In this document: piece by piece, positions 1-14,242 of the stretch
Layout: each line of letters begins with the position of its first letter
Position numbering within the stretch: the first letter of the stretch is position 1
Assembly: GCF_001649575.2 (NCBI RefSeq)
Contig: NC_051449.1
Coordinates: forward strand, 15,257,466 to 15,321,465
Reading direction: 5' to 3'
DNA: 64,000 nucleotides
From: Kryptolebias marmoratus
Lineage: Eukaryota > Chordata > Actinopteri > Cyprinodontiformes > Rivulidae
The notes under the pieces: model-generated
What the model was told of the DNA's origin: nothing
The model's input: the letters and a program-made list of their open reading frames with translations, nothing else
Databases searched by the model: none
Made by a program: the position numbers and the translations under genes

Positions 1-2562
1 CTTACCATTTTATGATTAAATAAGAAGTCTAACCTCTGAGCCTTTTGTTGAATAACTTATTAGCGTCGTGTCTGATAGTTGTTTTCAGTTAACATGTTAT
101 CAGCATTGCTTCATGTTAGCATGAGTCCCTGAATCATCCTGCGGCGCACACAGCTACATGAGTTTTGACGACGGCGTTGACGCCCATCAGCATTCGCTTT
201 CAGAAAGTCCAGAGTAATTTTGATGGCAATGATCAGTGATTAACCTGAGATTGCTCAAAGTAAACCCAAATCAAAACCACTCACAGATGAAAGGATCGAG
301 CATTTTTCTTCTTCAGTAGCACGTTGCTAATTCGCAATCTGAACACTCGCTAGCTGCCATTTCCCTCACTTCTGAAACAAACGTAGAGCCCGCTGAAGTT
401 TTATAGATGAGCGGGAAGGAGCGGTGGTCAACCAGGGTTTTCACAAAGGGAGGAAGAGTAAGCTGCGATGCGTTTGAAGAAGCTGGGAAAAGCTAAACTC
501 CTACTGAATTACAAATTTATAGTCATTTTTATTAGCGCACAAGAGATGACGCTAAATATATCAAATATACTCAGTACATCGCCCTGCCCTAATTCTTTTA
601 CATTGTAAGTTTCAATACAGCTAAAAACCAGTCCTCCCTGCTTCATCTCTCTCTGACATGAGAAGGATAAGCACTTTATCGCTGCAGCAACTAACAGCAT
701 GTAAGTTTTCATTAGATTTAATAGACTGTCATTGAATTACAGTTGCAGAGGAGCATACTGTACTCAACGATGTTATGAGGGTTTTGGTAGTGATCAATGG
801 AACAAAACTGTACAGCTTGATTCATTAATCAAGAAGTGTGCGTTTGCTGCTTAAAAGACACTTTATTTAAAACAAGAGTTAAAAGATTCTTTGACAAGTC
901 AATGGTTTGCTGCATTTCCACATCAACATATGGTAGTGGTAGTATGGAACATTTTACCAGTGCTAATGATCAAGTGCTTGACCTTAAATTAGAATAATCC
1001 AGACATACAGAGCATGTATTGGTTCAAAAGATGAACATAGCATGAGTGGTTGTTCTCAGTTTGTCTTGCTTCAGGTGATTTAGTTTTCAAATAAAAGCCC
1101 CAGTATTTTGAAGTAACTGTAGTTGTAGATCATTTGATGCCACATTCTCAACTTTCTGTAAACAAAACTCAAACTTTTAAACTTTCAGGGCTTATTGTTT
1201 GGACTCGGTGTGGTTTATCCGTGTTTTCCCTTTAGTATTTTTACAGCAATTTACGTTGATAATAAACTGCCTGGGACATGTGTGAACAAGCAGCTACACA
1301 CAATGTCCAGATTAGTAATTTTGCAGACATCGTTTTAAGTTTATGTATAAAGATGCACTGGTAAGGTATCCCCTTAGCTTTATAAAGAAGAGTCACTGTT
1401 TCAATTATCTCCTCTTAAACATTTTTGTTCTTAGCCACCTAGTCAAACAAATTACATAATTTTTGGTTTACTTTTTGGTTAGAATGTCACAAAGTAAAGG
1501 CAGATTCTTAATGACCACGGGTATTTCTATAAAAACCAAGGTGATACACAAAAGATTACCATCACTTTTGTTGTACATGAATGACAACAGTGTTCACTCA
1601 TTTGGGATTCCCAATTGCCATCAAGTTCAACAAATTAATCCAATAATCTTATTGGTCATAACTTCCAGCTCTGAATTGCAAGGTGCAAACTTTGTCCCAA
1701 CAACATACTAGGCTAAAAATTAAGAAAACAAACATGCAAAATTAGGAAGAGGTTCAAATCCACTCATAGCCAATGGTAGAGCTCAGCTGAGTTTTGGTAC
1801 AGCTGACGGTACCTCACTGACTTAGATTTATTTTTTCTCCTTGCAATAAAATTCAGCTATAATACCACTGTTTTATATTAATGCTTGCAATGTATTTAAT
1901 CATTTTCATTTAAATAGCTGCCTAAAGATGACTCCAGCTTTAATCATCAATCAGTATCATACATACAGTAACTATCCTACCTGGTGAAAACAGTTTGTAT
2001 CTTTTCCTCTTCAATTGTAAATGTGGAGGATACAAAGTGAAGAAAGAAACAACCAGACAAGTGATAAAGTTGGGTTTCGCCTGTTGCCTATAAATGTTTT
2101 TAATTATCTTGTGATGAACTTTGACTAGGTGGTGCTGTCATCTGCTCCAAGTCACTTTGACAAGGAAACACAGGCACCTTAAAGACATAAAACGCTTTCT
2201 GTTGTATCTTTAGGAGGACTCCAAAAAGTAGGAGATTTAGCATATTTAAAAGGTTTCATAAGCGATTCGTTAGCATTGGAGATTAGTAAATCTGGCTGAT
2301 CTGAAAAGATGGAACTGGATCCACGACTGAACTCTCTTCTGGTTGAAAGATATGGATTTACTTTACGAAACAAACAACGATTTAAATCTTCAGGGCGCTA
2401 GGAAACAATTATTTATCCAACTAACCAACTCTAAAACAGACGGTACAACTGTTGTGTGTGTAGTGTTTTGTGGTCAGTGTGTGTTTATGTTGCCCTCTGC
2501 AGAAACTGTATGGCTGGATATCTCCCTCTCCTCTCCTCCACTGCGTCTCCCTCCTCTCTCTC

Positions 2563-2592
2563 TCCCTCCCTCCCTCCCTCCCTCCCTCCCTC
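2563..2592. repeat. (CCCT)n tetranucleotide repeat in a pyrimidine tract
   Basis: Seven CCCT-type units sit inside a longer C/T-only stretch (about 2517-2620). Confidence 0.95.
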
Positions 2593-2736
2593 TCCATCTC
2601 TCACCCCCTCTCTGTCCCTGGGGCCCTTCTCCTTTCATCCTCACGCCAAGAGCAATCACCATCTCCGTGGTAACGGCTGGTCATGTGACCTGCACCTGTT
2701 CCTCTGGCTGGTCGCCACACGCTGGAGCCATCTGGC

Positions 2737-2763
2737 CACACACACACACACACACACACACAC
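2737..2763. repeat. (CA)n microsatellite
   Basis: A perfect CA tract of about 13 units in the leftmost chd7 intron. Confidence 0.97.
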
Positions 2764-3029
2764 TCTTCTCCACTTGGCTGGCTTCTCCCCTCTCTTCCTC
2801 CTAGCGTCTTCATGGCCTCACTTCTCAACTGCACCATCACCTCTCTGCAGCTCTCTCGGCTCAGTGCGTCTCTTCACTCCTCTTCCAACTCATCTCTCGA
2901 CTAGAAAAGTCTCTTTTCTTAATCAACAAATGGTAGAACAGCGAAACGTGCCATTGCAACATTCTTGTTTTTTTTTTTAAATCATAATTTATTACTGCCT
3001 GCCGCCGAAGGTGAAAAAAGGTGATAATA

Positions 3030-3415
3030 TTTGTTTTTGTCCGTATCCTAGCGTTGGCAAAATATCACGAACCACTGAACAGACTTTAATGAAACACACA
3101 AGTAATCATGAAATGTACATCTACAACTGATTGATAGTTAGAGTCAACACAATTCAATATGGCTGCCACAGCCAACTGACCTTAGGAAACACAAAATGTC
3201 TCCAACTTGGCTGATTTTACAGATATTGTGCTAGAATTTGGTGTTGTAGTAGCTGAGAGTCATTCACAACACATACTTCGAGAGCTAACACACAAGATCT
3301 TTGTCTAAACCTTTGGCTTTTGCCAACACGTCTCGTAGGATCCCACAACATGAGATCGCACTTCACGTTGTTTACAGTACAAGGTTTGACCAAAACAGCT
3401 AACTCTGTCCTCTCT
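3030..3415 (-). repeat. dispersed repeat family A, copy 1
   Basis: On the minus strand it reads GTTTTGGTCAAACCTTGTAC, CTCTCAGCTACTACAACACC, TTTGTGTTTCCTAAGGTCAG, TTGGCTGTGGCAGCCAT, GTTGTAGATGTACAT and GTTCAGTGGTTCGTGATATT. The same ordered words recur at 10.9 kb and twice at 38 kb. The family name is unknown to me. Confidence 0.7.
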
Positions 3416-6400
3416 CATCATAAGACGATCTTAGTTTAAAACTCTGGCAGGAAAGGCAGCGGGTGATGTGCATTTCCCTTTAATCTCCTTCAATAATAAT
3501 TGACTCAAGATGTTTTCAAATCTTAAAACCATTTAAAGAGCAAACCAACCTCATCTTAAATCTCATCTTTACCTGCAGATTTAAAGCGTGACTTATTGCA
3601 GACAGAAGTCCTGAAGTCAAACGAGCATTACAACTCACCTTCAGACTCAAAATTATGATCCCTTAAGTCCCGAATTAAAGGCCAATTGATGGATTTTGTA
3701 TTTTCTCCAGGCTCTTATGTCCACGCAGTCAGTTTCAGGTCAGACTCACTCTGCTCTGTAAGCATGTTCCAATAAAAGTCTAATATACCAGCTGATTTGC
3801 TTTTGTAGCCCACCTACAGAAAAATAATTCACGTCGTATATTTTAACTTCACTGATCATTTTCCACAGGTTCCTAAAAGGTTCTTAGCTTGACAGTTTTC
3901 ACTCCTCAGTCATTTCTGTCAAAGTAATACAAAAATTCATCCAAATAAATCTAATTTTATCTGTGTCAACAACACACACAGGCTTTATGAAAACTAATAT
4001 TTTAGGTATTAAACTTCCAGCAGTCAGAGAGAATTAGTTTTACACTAGATTGCCTCTTTAACAACTGGAAAGATTTTATTGGATTGTTTTTCTTTCTTTT
4101 AATCTTAAACAACTGGACAGAAATCTGGCTCCTGTAACGTAGGCCTAATAGGACCAAGTTACTCATGAAACCACATGGACAGATGTTTTGATAAACTTTG
4201 TGTGGAGGTTATTAAGTTAGTGCTGAGCATATGCACATTAAAAATTAACATGGTCACGTAAGATTAGTCCTATACAGGTGTGTGCGTTAGCTCCTCCCTC
4301 AACTTCTCGGGTGTCAAACGCTCTTATGGGCGTCGAGCGCAGCAGTCACGCTAGTCAGCTGCTCTGCACGATCGGGGAGGAAGCTGAGACTATCTTTTCA
4401 GATCTGGGAAAAAAAGGTGAGACAGGAAGGGAAGTAGCGGAGTAAAATTTGTCGTAGACAAAAGCAAAAAAACGGGTGGGGTGTAAGGGACACCTGCTGC
4501 TGTGATGAGTCATGACACCGAACCTCCGCAACCCCACCTCGGCTCAATAAAAAGAAGGCCGGAAGGCAACGCGCAAGCAAACACGCCCGTGCTCAGAAAA
4601 TGCTGTATTTGCACACAACGCCTGCAGACACGCACAAAGCCAAGGTGCCTGCATGCAGGTCTGACTTCTTTGTATACTGCAAACAAATCACCCCTGCACA
4701 CACACATACATCACACACATACGTACGGGGTGTGGCAGCTGAGAGTGCTGTTATTTATAGATTTACTTCCTCAGAGAGGTAGTCGGAGTGAAGAGGAGGA
4801 TGGAGAGAAGAGGCAAGGTCAGAGGAGAGGAGTTCGCTGACTGGACAAGTAAACCACCTGACTCTCTCTGCATCGCTCACACCCACTCATGTGCATATCA
4901 TCCAGGACAGCTGAATCCACCAGTAAAGTGCACATCTGAGATTTCCTTTTACCATCTTTTATTTAAAATCAAGTTGGACTGCAAAGGCTACTCCTGATAT
5001 GACGATATGGCTTAGCTTTAAAAATATGCCATCGCCAAAACAACAAAACTGTTAAAAACAATTCACAGCCATGTCTCTTGTCAGTTTTTAAAAAATATGG
5101 AAACGCACAAAGGTGATCCCATCTTTCAAATCCTGCTAAAGTGCACAAATTAAACCTGCAAAACTGCTGGTGTGCACATGCTTTGCTAACGAAGCATGAT
5201 GTGTCAAAAAAATGGGAGTGAAACCAAAGTGCAGCCAGTGTTCAGATGGTTAACAGCACAGCCCAACATCCCGTTTACACTGATTAAGCAAAGCCTTCAG
5301 CCTGCTCCGTGGTGCTTTATTTGTTAATACAGATATGCAAATATACGAAGAAGAAGAAAAAAAGGAAACACATACTGCCGTGTGGTATGAACCATAAGAC
5401 AGACTCGAGCTTTTGTAGCTCATTTCTCCTACCGCTGATAGAAATCACAAGAAGCTACCCAAAACACAACAGGACACAAAGGCTTTCCGTGCAGACAGAA
5501 AACTTTGAACATTACTGTCAGAGCTTCAACATTTGTTAGATGAAGCTTTCAAAGCAATGAAAAGAGCAACAATTTAGAGCCATTATTAAAATGAAGCATC
5601 ACAGAAAAAATGTCCGAGGTCTTGTTCGAACAGGAACACTTTGCAGTTTCTAAAAAAAATATCCCCATAAACGCGACACCGATTCTAGGAACGTTTTCAT
5701 CCACATGGAAACGCAGAAAACTACCCCGAAAGCTGCAGTAACTATGCCAGGCCTGTATGTGGCGCTGTAACGCCGCCACAATAACACACCAGATATAGGA
5801 ACGTCAACGCTCAAAACTGTAAATACAAGAGGAAAAAAAAAGACGAGGAAAGTAAATACGATCGCAAAAACAAATTCTTTGTTTTGTGTCACAATAAACT
5901 ATTACTGACTGGGAGTAACACGTGGACATAATGGACGCTTTCAGAAAGAGGGGCAGCTGGAGGGAAGGACTGTCCTAACAGTGTTTTAAGTTGTTTTTAT
6001 ACACAATGTGGTTGTTTAAAACTATTCCCATTTCTTGCGTTTCATAAACTTGATGTGTATTGCAGATTTTTTTCTGCATCGTTTTAGTTTGATGACAGTT
6101 CAACAACGTGATGAAATTCTTTGGTTTTAAATCATTTGGTGTAAGAATAAGAGGTTTTTGCTCTGCTCTATTTAAGGACATGTTAGTGTTTATCAGCCTC
6201 GTCTGCTCATTAAGTCACAAAGTAAAGCAAGGTGGGGTTTTTTCAAATTGTGAAACTAGCGTCTGCAGTACAAACAAGCACGTAATCTGTCATTTTTGTT
6301 GTGTTAGTTACTCTTGGAACCATAGTAATTAGAGGTGGGTCCAAGACATCATTGCTTTCAAAAAGTTATGTTTTGGCTGTCCACACGAGAATGAAAGGAT

Positions 6401-7191
6401 GAGGTTTCAAGATTTTGATCTTGAACCTGGTTTCCAAAAATATCATTTTGGGGCTTCTAAAACATTGTTTCTGTGTGAACACAGGGCTGAACCGTTAAAA
6501 AAACCTTTGCGTATTCACAAATCGCTGTTCCTGAGTGGAGAGGGCTTCAGCTTCATGATAATTAACACGTGAACTCTCTAAATCCAGTCATGTCATTAGA
6601 ACCATGTAATAAAAAGACCTTAAGACATGCTGGATGGCTTGCTTGTGGAAAATGAGCTATCACTAATGAAGAGTTCAGCTTCATAAGGAGCCAAGGAAAT
6701 TTCTTTTAAAAACATGAAGATTTAATGCCGTCTTGCTTTATGTCCTCAGGAAAACTTCACTCAGCCTTTGGCTTGAATTAGGAAAAAAGACGAGGAGGGT
6801 GACAAGAGAGGAAAAGATGAAAGAATGAGCTCCTCTTTTCAGGAAGAGATGGACTTCAGAGGGGAAAGACTAAAACAGAGGATAGTTTGGTGATTGCAGA
6901 GGTCCACCATTTTAGAGCAGCAGTGAATGGCCAGCAGCCATTATTATGTTAAATTAACCTGGGAGCTCCAGGCCGCCACTCAAGATGGAGGAAAGCCTGA
7001 CAACAGATAAGATTCGTTTAGTTTACCAACACACACTGGGCTGAGAATGGACTCCCCACCCCCACATTTCCTCTGCCCCAACATGCACAGAGTTGTGGCT
7101 GTGGAGTGGTCAGCAGCATGGTCCTCATTATCATTAGACGCCATTTTCTGCCACAGAGATTACTGACGACCCCTCCCCCAGGAAATGCATG

Positions 7192-7213
7192 CACACACAC
7201 ACACACACACACA
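7192..7213. repeat. (CA)n microsatellite followed by poly-A
   Basis: A perfect CA tract, then an A-rich run (7216-7231). Confidence 0.95.
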
Positions 7214-8695
7214 GGAAAAAAAAAAAAGAAACGCCAGCCCCCTCGTCGCCCCACCCCCGACTCTTTTCCTGTGGCCAGTGCACACACCCACCCGCCCATC
7301 CTCCCCCCCCAGTGCTGACCCCCTGCCTGCTGCAGCGGCCCTCCTCCTTCCACGGGATAAAAAAGGCCGAGAGATGAGAGGGACTAGAGGACACAGGGCG
7401 AGAGCCGAGATGGGGGCTGTCCTGACACATTCCTCAGTCCGATCAAGTTTCCACCTTCACAATGATACAACCGCTGACACCAGCGCACACAAACGCCCCG
7501 CAGCTTGCCCAGGCTCCGCTCGGTGAGCAACAAAGCGCAAAAACATCCACTTTTGGAGAGAGTAATCGATAAAATTAGGAAACAAAAGAACTTAAAGCCT
7601 TGAAAAAGTGAAAGGAGCGGTGAGATAAGACCAGAGAGGAAGCGAGGGAAAAGGTAGGGATAAGACTTGTATGTACAGTGTAAATAAAAGACTTTCGACA
7701 ACAACCGATAAACACCAAAAGTTCAATCAAGCAAATCTATATCCTGATCAGGAGATTTTAACCTCTTAACTCTACCTGCGCTGAAACTGTTATAAAGAAA
7801 ATGATCCAAAACCAATGCAGAAGAATATGTTTAACAGTCAACATTTAAAAGAATAAAGCACACCACATTTAACATTTTTTCTACATTTTTCTTTGGAAAA
7901 GACAATCCTGCACTAAGTAACACGCTCCATCATCAAGAACGCACTGTAGTTCATTCAGACACATTCCTACATGGACGCTTTTGGACACTTTTTGCATATT
8001 AGCACTAAGGCTTTGTTTCAGTGAGTGTGGCTCTTCTGGTATTTTGAAAGTTTCACCCTCGGACCTGAGCTGAAAAAAAAAGAGGTTTTAACCCTGCTGA
8101 TTGGTGTCTGAGGAAAATTTATGAAATGTGATTGATCCTCAGATCTGCCTTGAAGCCCATACTGTATGCTTCACTAAGCCCTGTGATCGCAAAGTCACAC
8201 CCATATAAACACAGTGTGTGGCAGTTCACAGCTCAGAGGTTGTGACCCTTTCAGTTCCCCCTGGTTGGTCACATGAGTGATGGATCGTGTGTGTGTCTAC
8301 TGTTTCACTAGGACTCTTTTAGTAACAGACTTCAAAATGTGGATGTAAAAAGGACTTTTTTGCTGTAAACAAACTTCACCTCTTAAAATCAACATATTAG
8401 CACGATGCGTGTGTTGGAGAGAAAATGAAACTGACGTAGTATACTTCCCTTCTACTGTTATCCACCGAGCTGCTAAATGTTTCTGTCTTTAGTGCATGAT
8501 TACAGGGAATTGAATTTTAACAACTCCAGGTTTTAGTTGATAAAGCCAAATACATTTTGGGACTTTGAGAATCGTATCCTACTGTCATGCAGGCTTCAAG
8601 CAGGCAGAAAGTATATTTGTTTCATCCAGGAAAAGTTAAGATCGTTGTTATTTTTTACACCGGTTTGAGCCAACACAAAAACAACTCACTCCTAC

Positions 8696-9177
8696 CTGGT
8701 TTTCTTGGGAGTCTTGGCCTTGGGTGTGGTGCTCTTGGCTTTTTTCTCCTTGGGTTCCTTGGGCTCTTTGGGAGTCTTGGGTGTTTTGGGCGTCTTCGGG
8801 GTCTTGGGCTCTTTGGGCTCCTTGCCCTCAGTCTTCTCCTTTGGTTTCTTTTTCCGCTTTTTCTTCCCTTCCACCGGTGGTGAACTTCCTTCAACAAGTC
8901 CTGTGCCAGTAACCTGTTCACCCACATTACTTCCTGTTGCAGGAAACTCTGACTTGAAGTCTTCATCTCCTCCTTCCCTTGCTGCATTCTTGCCTCCTCC
9001 TCCTCCTCCTCCTTTCTCCTCATCTACTTTTGCTTTCTTTTTCTTCTTCTTTTTTGGCTTGGTCTCCTGATCACTAGGCTTCTCTGTGCTGATAGGCTGG
9101 CTGGGGGCTCCGGCGCCAACCGTTGGCCTGTCAGGAACCATCATTGAGGCATCACCTGACAGGTCCGAGGGGGAATG
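8696..9177 (-). CDS. chd7: chd7 coding exon 4, residues 591-750, Lys-rich basic block
   Basis: The acceptor is ctcccccag-like (ccag|CAT at 9178) and the donor is CCAG|GTAGGA at 8695. The 482-nt exon opens HSPSDLSGDA, matching HSPSEPF of human CHD7 exon 3. It carries a Lys run (about residues 632-638), a Gly run (646-652), KKKRKKKPKEK, and a tandem PKEP/KTP array (about 709-736) followed by KEKKAKSTTPKAKTPKKT. This is the nuclear basic region before the chromodomains. The exon ends in phase 2. The next exon is outside the window. Confidence 0.93.
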
Positions 9178-12100
9178 CTGGGGAGTTGGAGAAAGACAAT
9201 ATTTTCAATTATTTAGAAAGCATATACTTAGATATAACAAACATTGATCTGTACACACAAATCTCTCCAGCAAAACAGTCAAATTCAAGACAAAAAGCTA
9301 ATTTACCAACACTAAAACTATTTTCAGTTCTAAGTGTGAATACAAAAGCTTATAAAAAATACTGATTTTATTATTTGATATGCTAGTGACAACTTTACTT
9401 GATATTAGGTCAATTAATTTAGAAATGTCAAGTTTTGTCTTTCACAGTAAAACAAGGATTCAAATGCTGAAATGAGACACTTTCAAGCATTTTTTGATTA
9501 AAGAGGGACCTCAATGTTTAAGCAAACTTATTTCTGGTTGATTAACTGATGTTATTAAATAAAAATAAAACCTGTCAGGTATGTCATGAAATGTGTTTGC
9601 TGATGTTTTGTTTCAGCACTGATTTGTCAAACCTGCCTGTCAGTTAAGATGGACTATTTCGGTTTTTTTGTCCAGAGTTGGAGTTAAATCAGTCAGTAAT
9701 AGCAGCCCACAGAGCAGAGTGATTAAAAGGAATCATCCATCCATGAGCATGGCTGACATCTCCTCCCTATCCTTGACTCCCTGTTGCTCCAGTCTCCACC
9801 TCCCCCCAACACCTTAGCAAACAAACCAGCTGACACCTTATTTTTCCTCCTCCTCCTCCGCCGCTCTCCTGCAGACTAAACCCCATCTTTGTGCTCCTTC
9901 TTCCTGCACCTCCTCTTTGCTCCCAAGTAAGCTTTCTGTGACAGGAAACTGGTTACCAGCTGTTGGAAGCCACTCCAGCTGCCTCTCCCTCTCTTCCATC
10001 CCTCCCTCCCTCCTGCTTTCTCTCTCTCCAGCTGCTCAGGGTCCCAGTAGCAGATGGGAAATCAGGCATCATGACACGAATAAATTATCTCCATACTTCA
10101 AAAAGGCACAGCGAGGGAGAATGTGTGTGTGTGTCATACAACAGCCAGAGACGCTATGCCTTTGAGAGTCAGTTGGCGTGCACGTGCGCATTTGCGTGTG
10201 TCATTGTGGTATGTGTATGAGCATCAGCAAGTTTACACGCGCGCCGCGCACGCACACACACTTAGCATAGCTTGCTCATACGGAGCAGGAAAGAGTTGGG
10301 ATGCCGAAAGTTCACTTCCATCAGAAGAATGCTAATGTACACACAAACACCAGAGTGCTGCAAGGTCACACATCACACAAACCTCTGCACACAAACACCT
10401 GCTGACACACACGTAAACTGAGCCATTTAGACGCACAAGTGGGGGGGAGGGAGGGGATCTTGGGGAGGGAGACAGCTAGAGAGACGGTCGCAAAAAGAAA
10501 GAGGGAGAGATGGTGAGGGAGATGCGGTGCCAAGAGATAAATCTGTCCTCCTGCCAAGCTTCTTAGATAATCAATCACAGGAATGACAATGGAGACACAC
10601 GGTGTGTACACAATGGCACACACACACACACACACAAACGTCTGCTGCGTCAGGTTTGGTGTTCTGCAGTATAGATTTAACTCAGTGTTGTCTTAACTTG
10701 TGTTGTTTTAAATCCTGTTTAACAAAAAGAAGATTTCTTTGTCCCGCTTCCAAAAACAGCCGAGTTTAAGCATTCCTCGACAAACGCATACCCTCCGCCG
10801 CATTTCACCACGGCGTTTTAAAACTCGATCATCGCTCATTATGACGACAGGGGCCAAAGCTGCAGTCATTTTGGCCAAACCTTGTATTACATTATGTGCA
10901 AACTCATGCTATGTTGCAAGATTTGAACACCAAATTTGATCTTAGTATCTGTAAAATTGGCTGAGTTGCAGCCTTTTTGTGTTTCCTTAAGTTTAAATGG
11001 CTGTGGCGGCCATCTTGCATTGGGTTGACTCCATAGTTAATAAGTTGTAGATGTACACTAAATGATAACTTTGTCAAAGTTTCAATAAAATCAACTCACT
11101 GGTTCCTATGATATTTTCCCAACACAGACAAACAAACACATTTTAAACAAATTTTAGCTGCAAGCAAAAAAATATCAGCAAAACACACATTAAAAAAAAT
11201 CCATAAAGAACACCACATCAAACATTAAAACATTAACCCATTCTTTCCACCCATGTTATCTGAACAGTCACACCCACAAAAATCAACAAACTCAGACCTG
11301 TCTGCTATAAAAACAACTCTTCTGTTTTTATTTTGCCACTGTGCGTTGCTCACACTATCCGATACAGGACTCGATAGACATCTGATTCTCCTCACACCGG
11401 TTAAATAAACCACAAGTTGAACCAACATAAAAGAGTTTCGGCACCAACTAACAAACAGCTGTGACTTTTCCTAAAACAAAGGTTTAATTTTTTTGTATTT
11501 TACAACACAAGTTCAAAGGTCATTATTGGGCTGCCAGGAAATAGTTTGCAGAGTCGAACGGACTTCCTCTCCAACATGAAATCAGCCTTGCACTGCTCTC
11601 TGCGACGCTTAAATCCACTTTTAAATGATAGCTTTAATCAGCAATGACTCAAGTCACAAACAGGAGCGTTAACAACACGGCGCAGAACCTAAAGTAAAAT
11701 ATAGTTTGCATGAAACAAACCCATCTTTCATTAACATAAGCATTTTATTCAATCTATTTCGGATTACTTCTTGTATCCAAATCCAAGGCTGAGGTGTAAA
11801 TTAAAATGACTTTTATATCCATAAGTAATTATGGTGGCAGCAGAAAATAAAAATATAACCATTTCATAATCATTAAACTAACTAAAATATCTGCTCCAAT
11901 TAAAAGGTGCTTTTAATGTCTCCAAAACTGTTCAACTGTGACAAATGATTCCTATCTGTAAGTGACTACATTCCTGTACTGAAGACGTATGTATGCCAAA
12001 ACATCTGTTTAAATGCATTCTGTAAAAGATTTGAAGGTCCCAAAATATAAAAGTAAAAGAGATTTTTCCTTCTGTACCCCAACAAAATATTTTTAAAACT

Positions 12101-13216
12101 TTAAAGGTTTACATAAGTAATATGGACATTTGGGAAAAAAAAGACCACTAATGTCTACTGAAAACCCAATAAAAGTTGTCAACTACTCTTATTCTGGTAG
12201 TAGGTACAAATCACGGACCGTTTCGTTGTTTTAGGTTCGACTGAAGCCTAAAAGTGTTTCAAACTCTCTGGTTTCTGTTGAGTTGATTTAATGATGATCT
12301 AATTAGACTAATTTCTCTGTTTCAATTTCAATGTATTTGTTGTTTTAACATTCTTTAGACTTTGACTTGACACAAATGTTTCCTAAATGTTGCTAAAAAG
12401 AGTCATTCGCACACAGTATTTTCCAATATTTTTATGAAAACAACGTTTGTCCAGATGCGTGTTAAAAAGCTATTGTTTAAGTTACAAATTCAAGCTGTCG
12501 TTTCAGCCATCTCACTTCTTAATGGTTTTTTCCCCCACCAACCAGGAAATCTAAAGGAAAATGCCCACCTTGCTGAGTAAACAGTGAAACGTCATCACGT
12601 GAAGTAAATTTCCCCACCCAAAACCATAAAAATGCTGCTCCTCGGAGGGTTGATAGTACTTTTCAATCATAAGAAGGCAACGACTTCACTGATTTATTTT
12701 TATTTTACTTTTTTTAGGCAATCAAAACATTTGATATTTTGATCTAAAAATGTGTTTTTGATGAAGAATTTCAGAAAGAAAAACCCTAAAATTTACGGGA
12801 AAAAAAACCTGCAAAAAGACTAGCAATCAAGCTAACCAGTTTTTGGGGTTGGAAATGACTGGGAACCCTCGTCAAACATCCAATTGCTAATTAAAAAAAA
12901 AAACAACGACATTATGTCAGGTGGAGATACAGATTTCCGATTTGCTAAAATCACCACAAACAGGACAAGGCTAAACGCAGAGAAGCATTTTCAAGAAGCA
13001 GCAGAATCTCAGCGAGCTAAATGGTGTAGCGGCTCGCTGGCTGCGTGAATGAGCGGGGGAGGGGCGAGACGAGCATGTTACGTGTCAACTAGAGTGCTGC
13101 ACGCAACATTGTGTGTGTGTGTGTCTGTGTGTGAGTGTGTGAGTAGTAGAATAAAGGTCATAGCACAGCATTCTGCCAGAGCTGTGACCTTGAGATGCTG
13201 ACGAAGGCGCGCGCAC

Positions 13217-13249
<33 letters not shown>

Positions 13250-14159
13250 TATGTAATAACCATGCTTAGTGAACAGATGGAGCTTTAGAGTACCAGACAT
13301 ACAGTCATCATGACTGACTGACCAGCTTGGTGTGTGTGTGTGTGGCTCTCTCTAACAAGTGCATCATGAGAGAACTCCTGCTGTGTGCCCACACACACAC
13401 AAACACACACAGCGCTCCCACTTCTCCAGTTAGGCTATCCTATTTCCCAAGGCAGATCCGCCATCCTATTCCAGACCAAACTATTGATGCTTGCATGTGT
13501 GTGTGAGTGTGTGTGCGTGTATAATGACGGGAGCTGCCGGGCCTGCAGCTAAAGTCAGGACGGCGCATGCAGCGCACCCAGGCGAGAAGTGGGGCTCACC
13601 AGTCAACCTGGCATCTAGGTCAGGAGTCCTGGATAAATTAAGTGTGACGGCTGAAATGTCAACCAAGGAACACAGCAGCGCAGTCTTGTAGGTGGGGAGT
13701 AATAGCTGAGAGAAGGGGCGCAGAGTGAAGAGAAGAAGGGGACTGGCTCTGTGTTTGTGTGGCCACAGGGCTGCTATTGTGTATGAATGGGTCAGTGGAG
13801 AAAGGGGGCTTTGAGCAACAAAACAAGCTAATGGAAGGCGAGGGCACGTGACACAGTTGTGCACACTCAAAGACACAAACATGGCTGTTACCACTGAGAA
13901 CTAACTTCTCCCACCAGCTGTTCCCTCCTCTTCCTCGTCTCGTTTGTTAAAGATCCAAGACTCTTTTTCTTGAGACCCCTGCTTGTTTTCCCACGCTTTA
14001 CATTTAGTCCCCCCCCCCCATTTCACCAACCAACCATTTATTTTTCCTAATATCTGTCTGCATTTCTTTCTAAACTGTCTAATTCTGAACATCCGGCTAC
14101 ACTACATTTAGTAATGACACTCTTAAAGTGGATGAGACAAATGGGGAGAAAGACAGACA

Positions 14160-14242
<83 letters not shown>

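Larger units (their letters stand above)
1..8695 (-). other. chd7 intron after coding exon 4 (continues left)
   Basis: I see no exon in this 8.7 kb. In particular there is no reverse-strand segment resembling the next CHD7 exon (a Pro/Glu/Asp-rich stretch before the Arg/Lys motif preceding the chromodomains). It contains simple repeats (2563-2592, 2737-2763, 7192-7213) and one copy of a dispersed repeat (3030-3415). The rest is unremarkable AT-rich sequence. Confidence 0.6.

Noticed and set aside
2343..2980. Plus-strand ORFs of 153 and 174 codons
   Set aside because: They span a CCCT repeat and a CA repeat and consist of Ser/Pro/Leu and Thr/His runs. They are repeat artefacts.
8587..9070. 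Plus-strand ORFs rich in Leu/Gly/Phe opposite chd7 exon 4
   Set aside because: They are the complement of the Lys/Pro-rich repeats, with no independent evidence.
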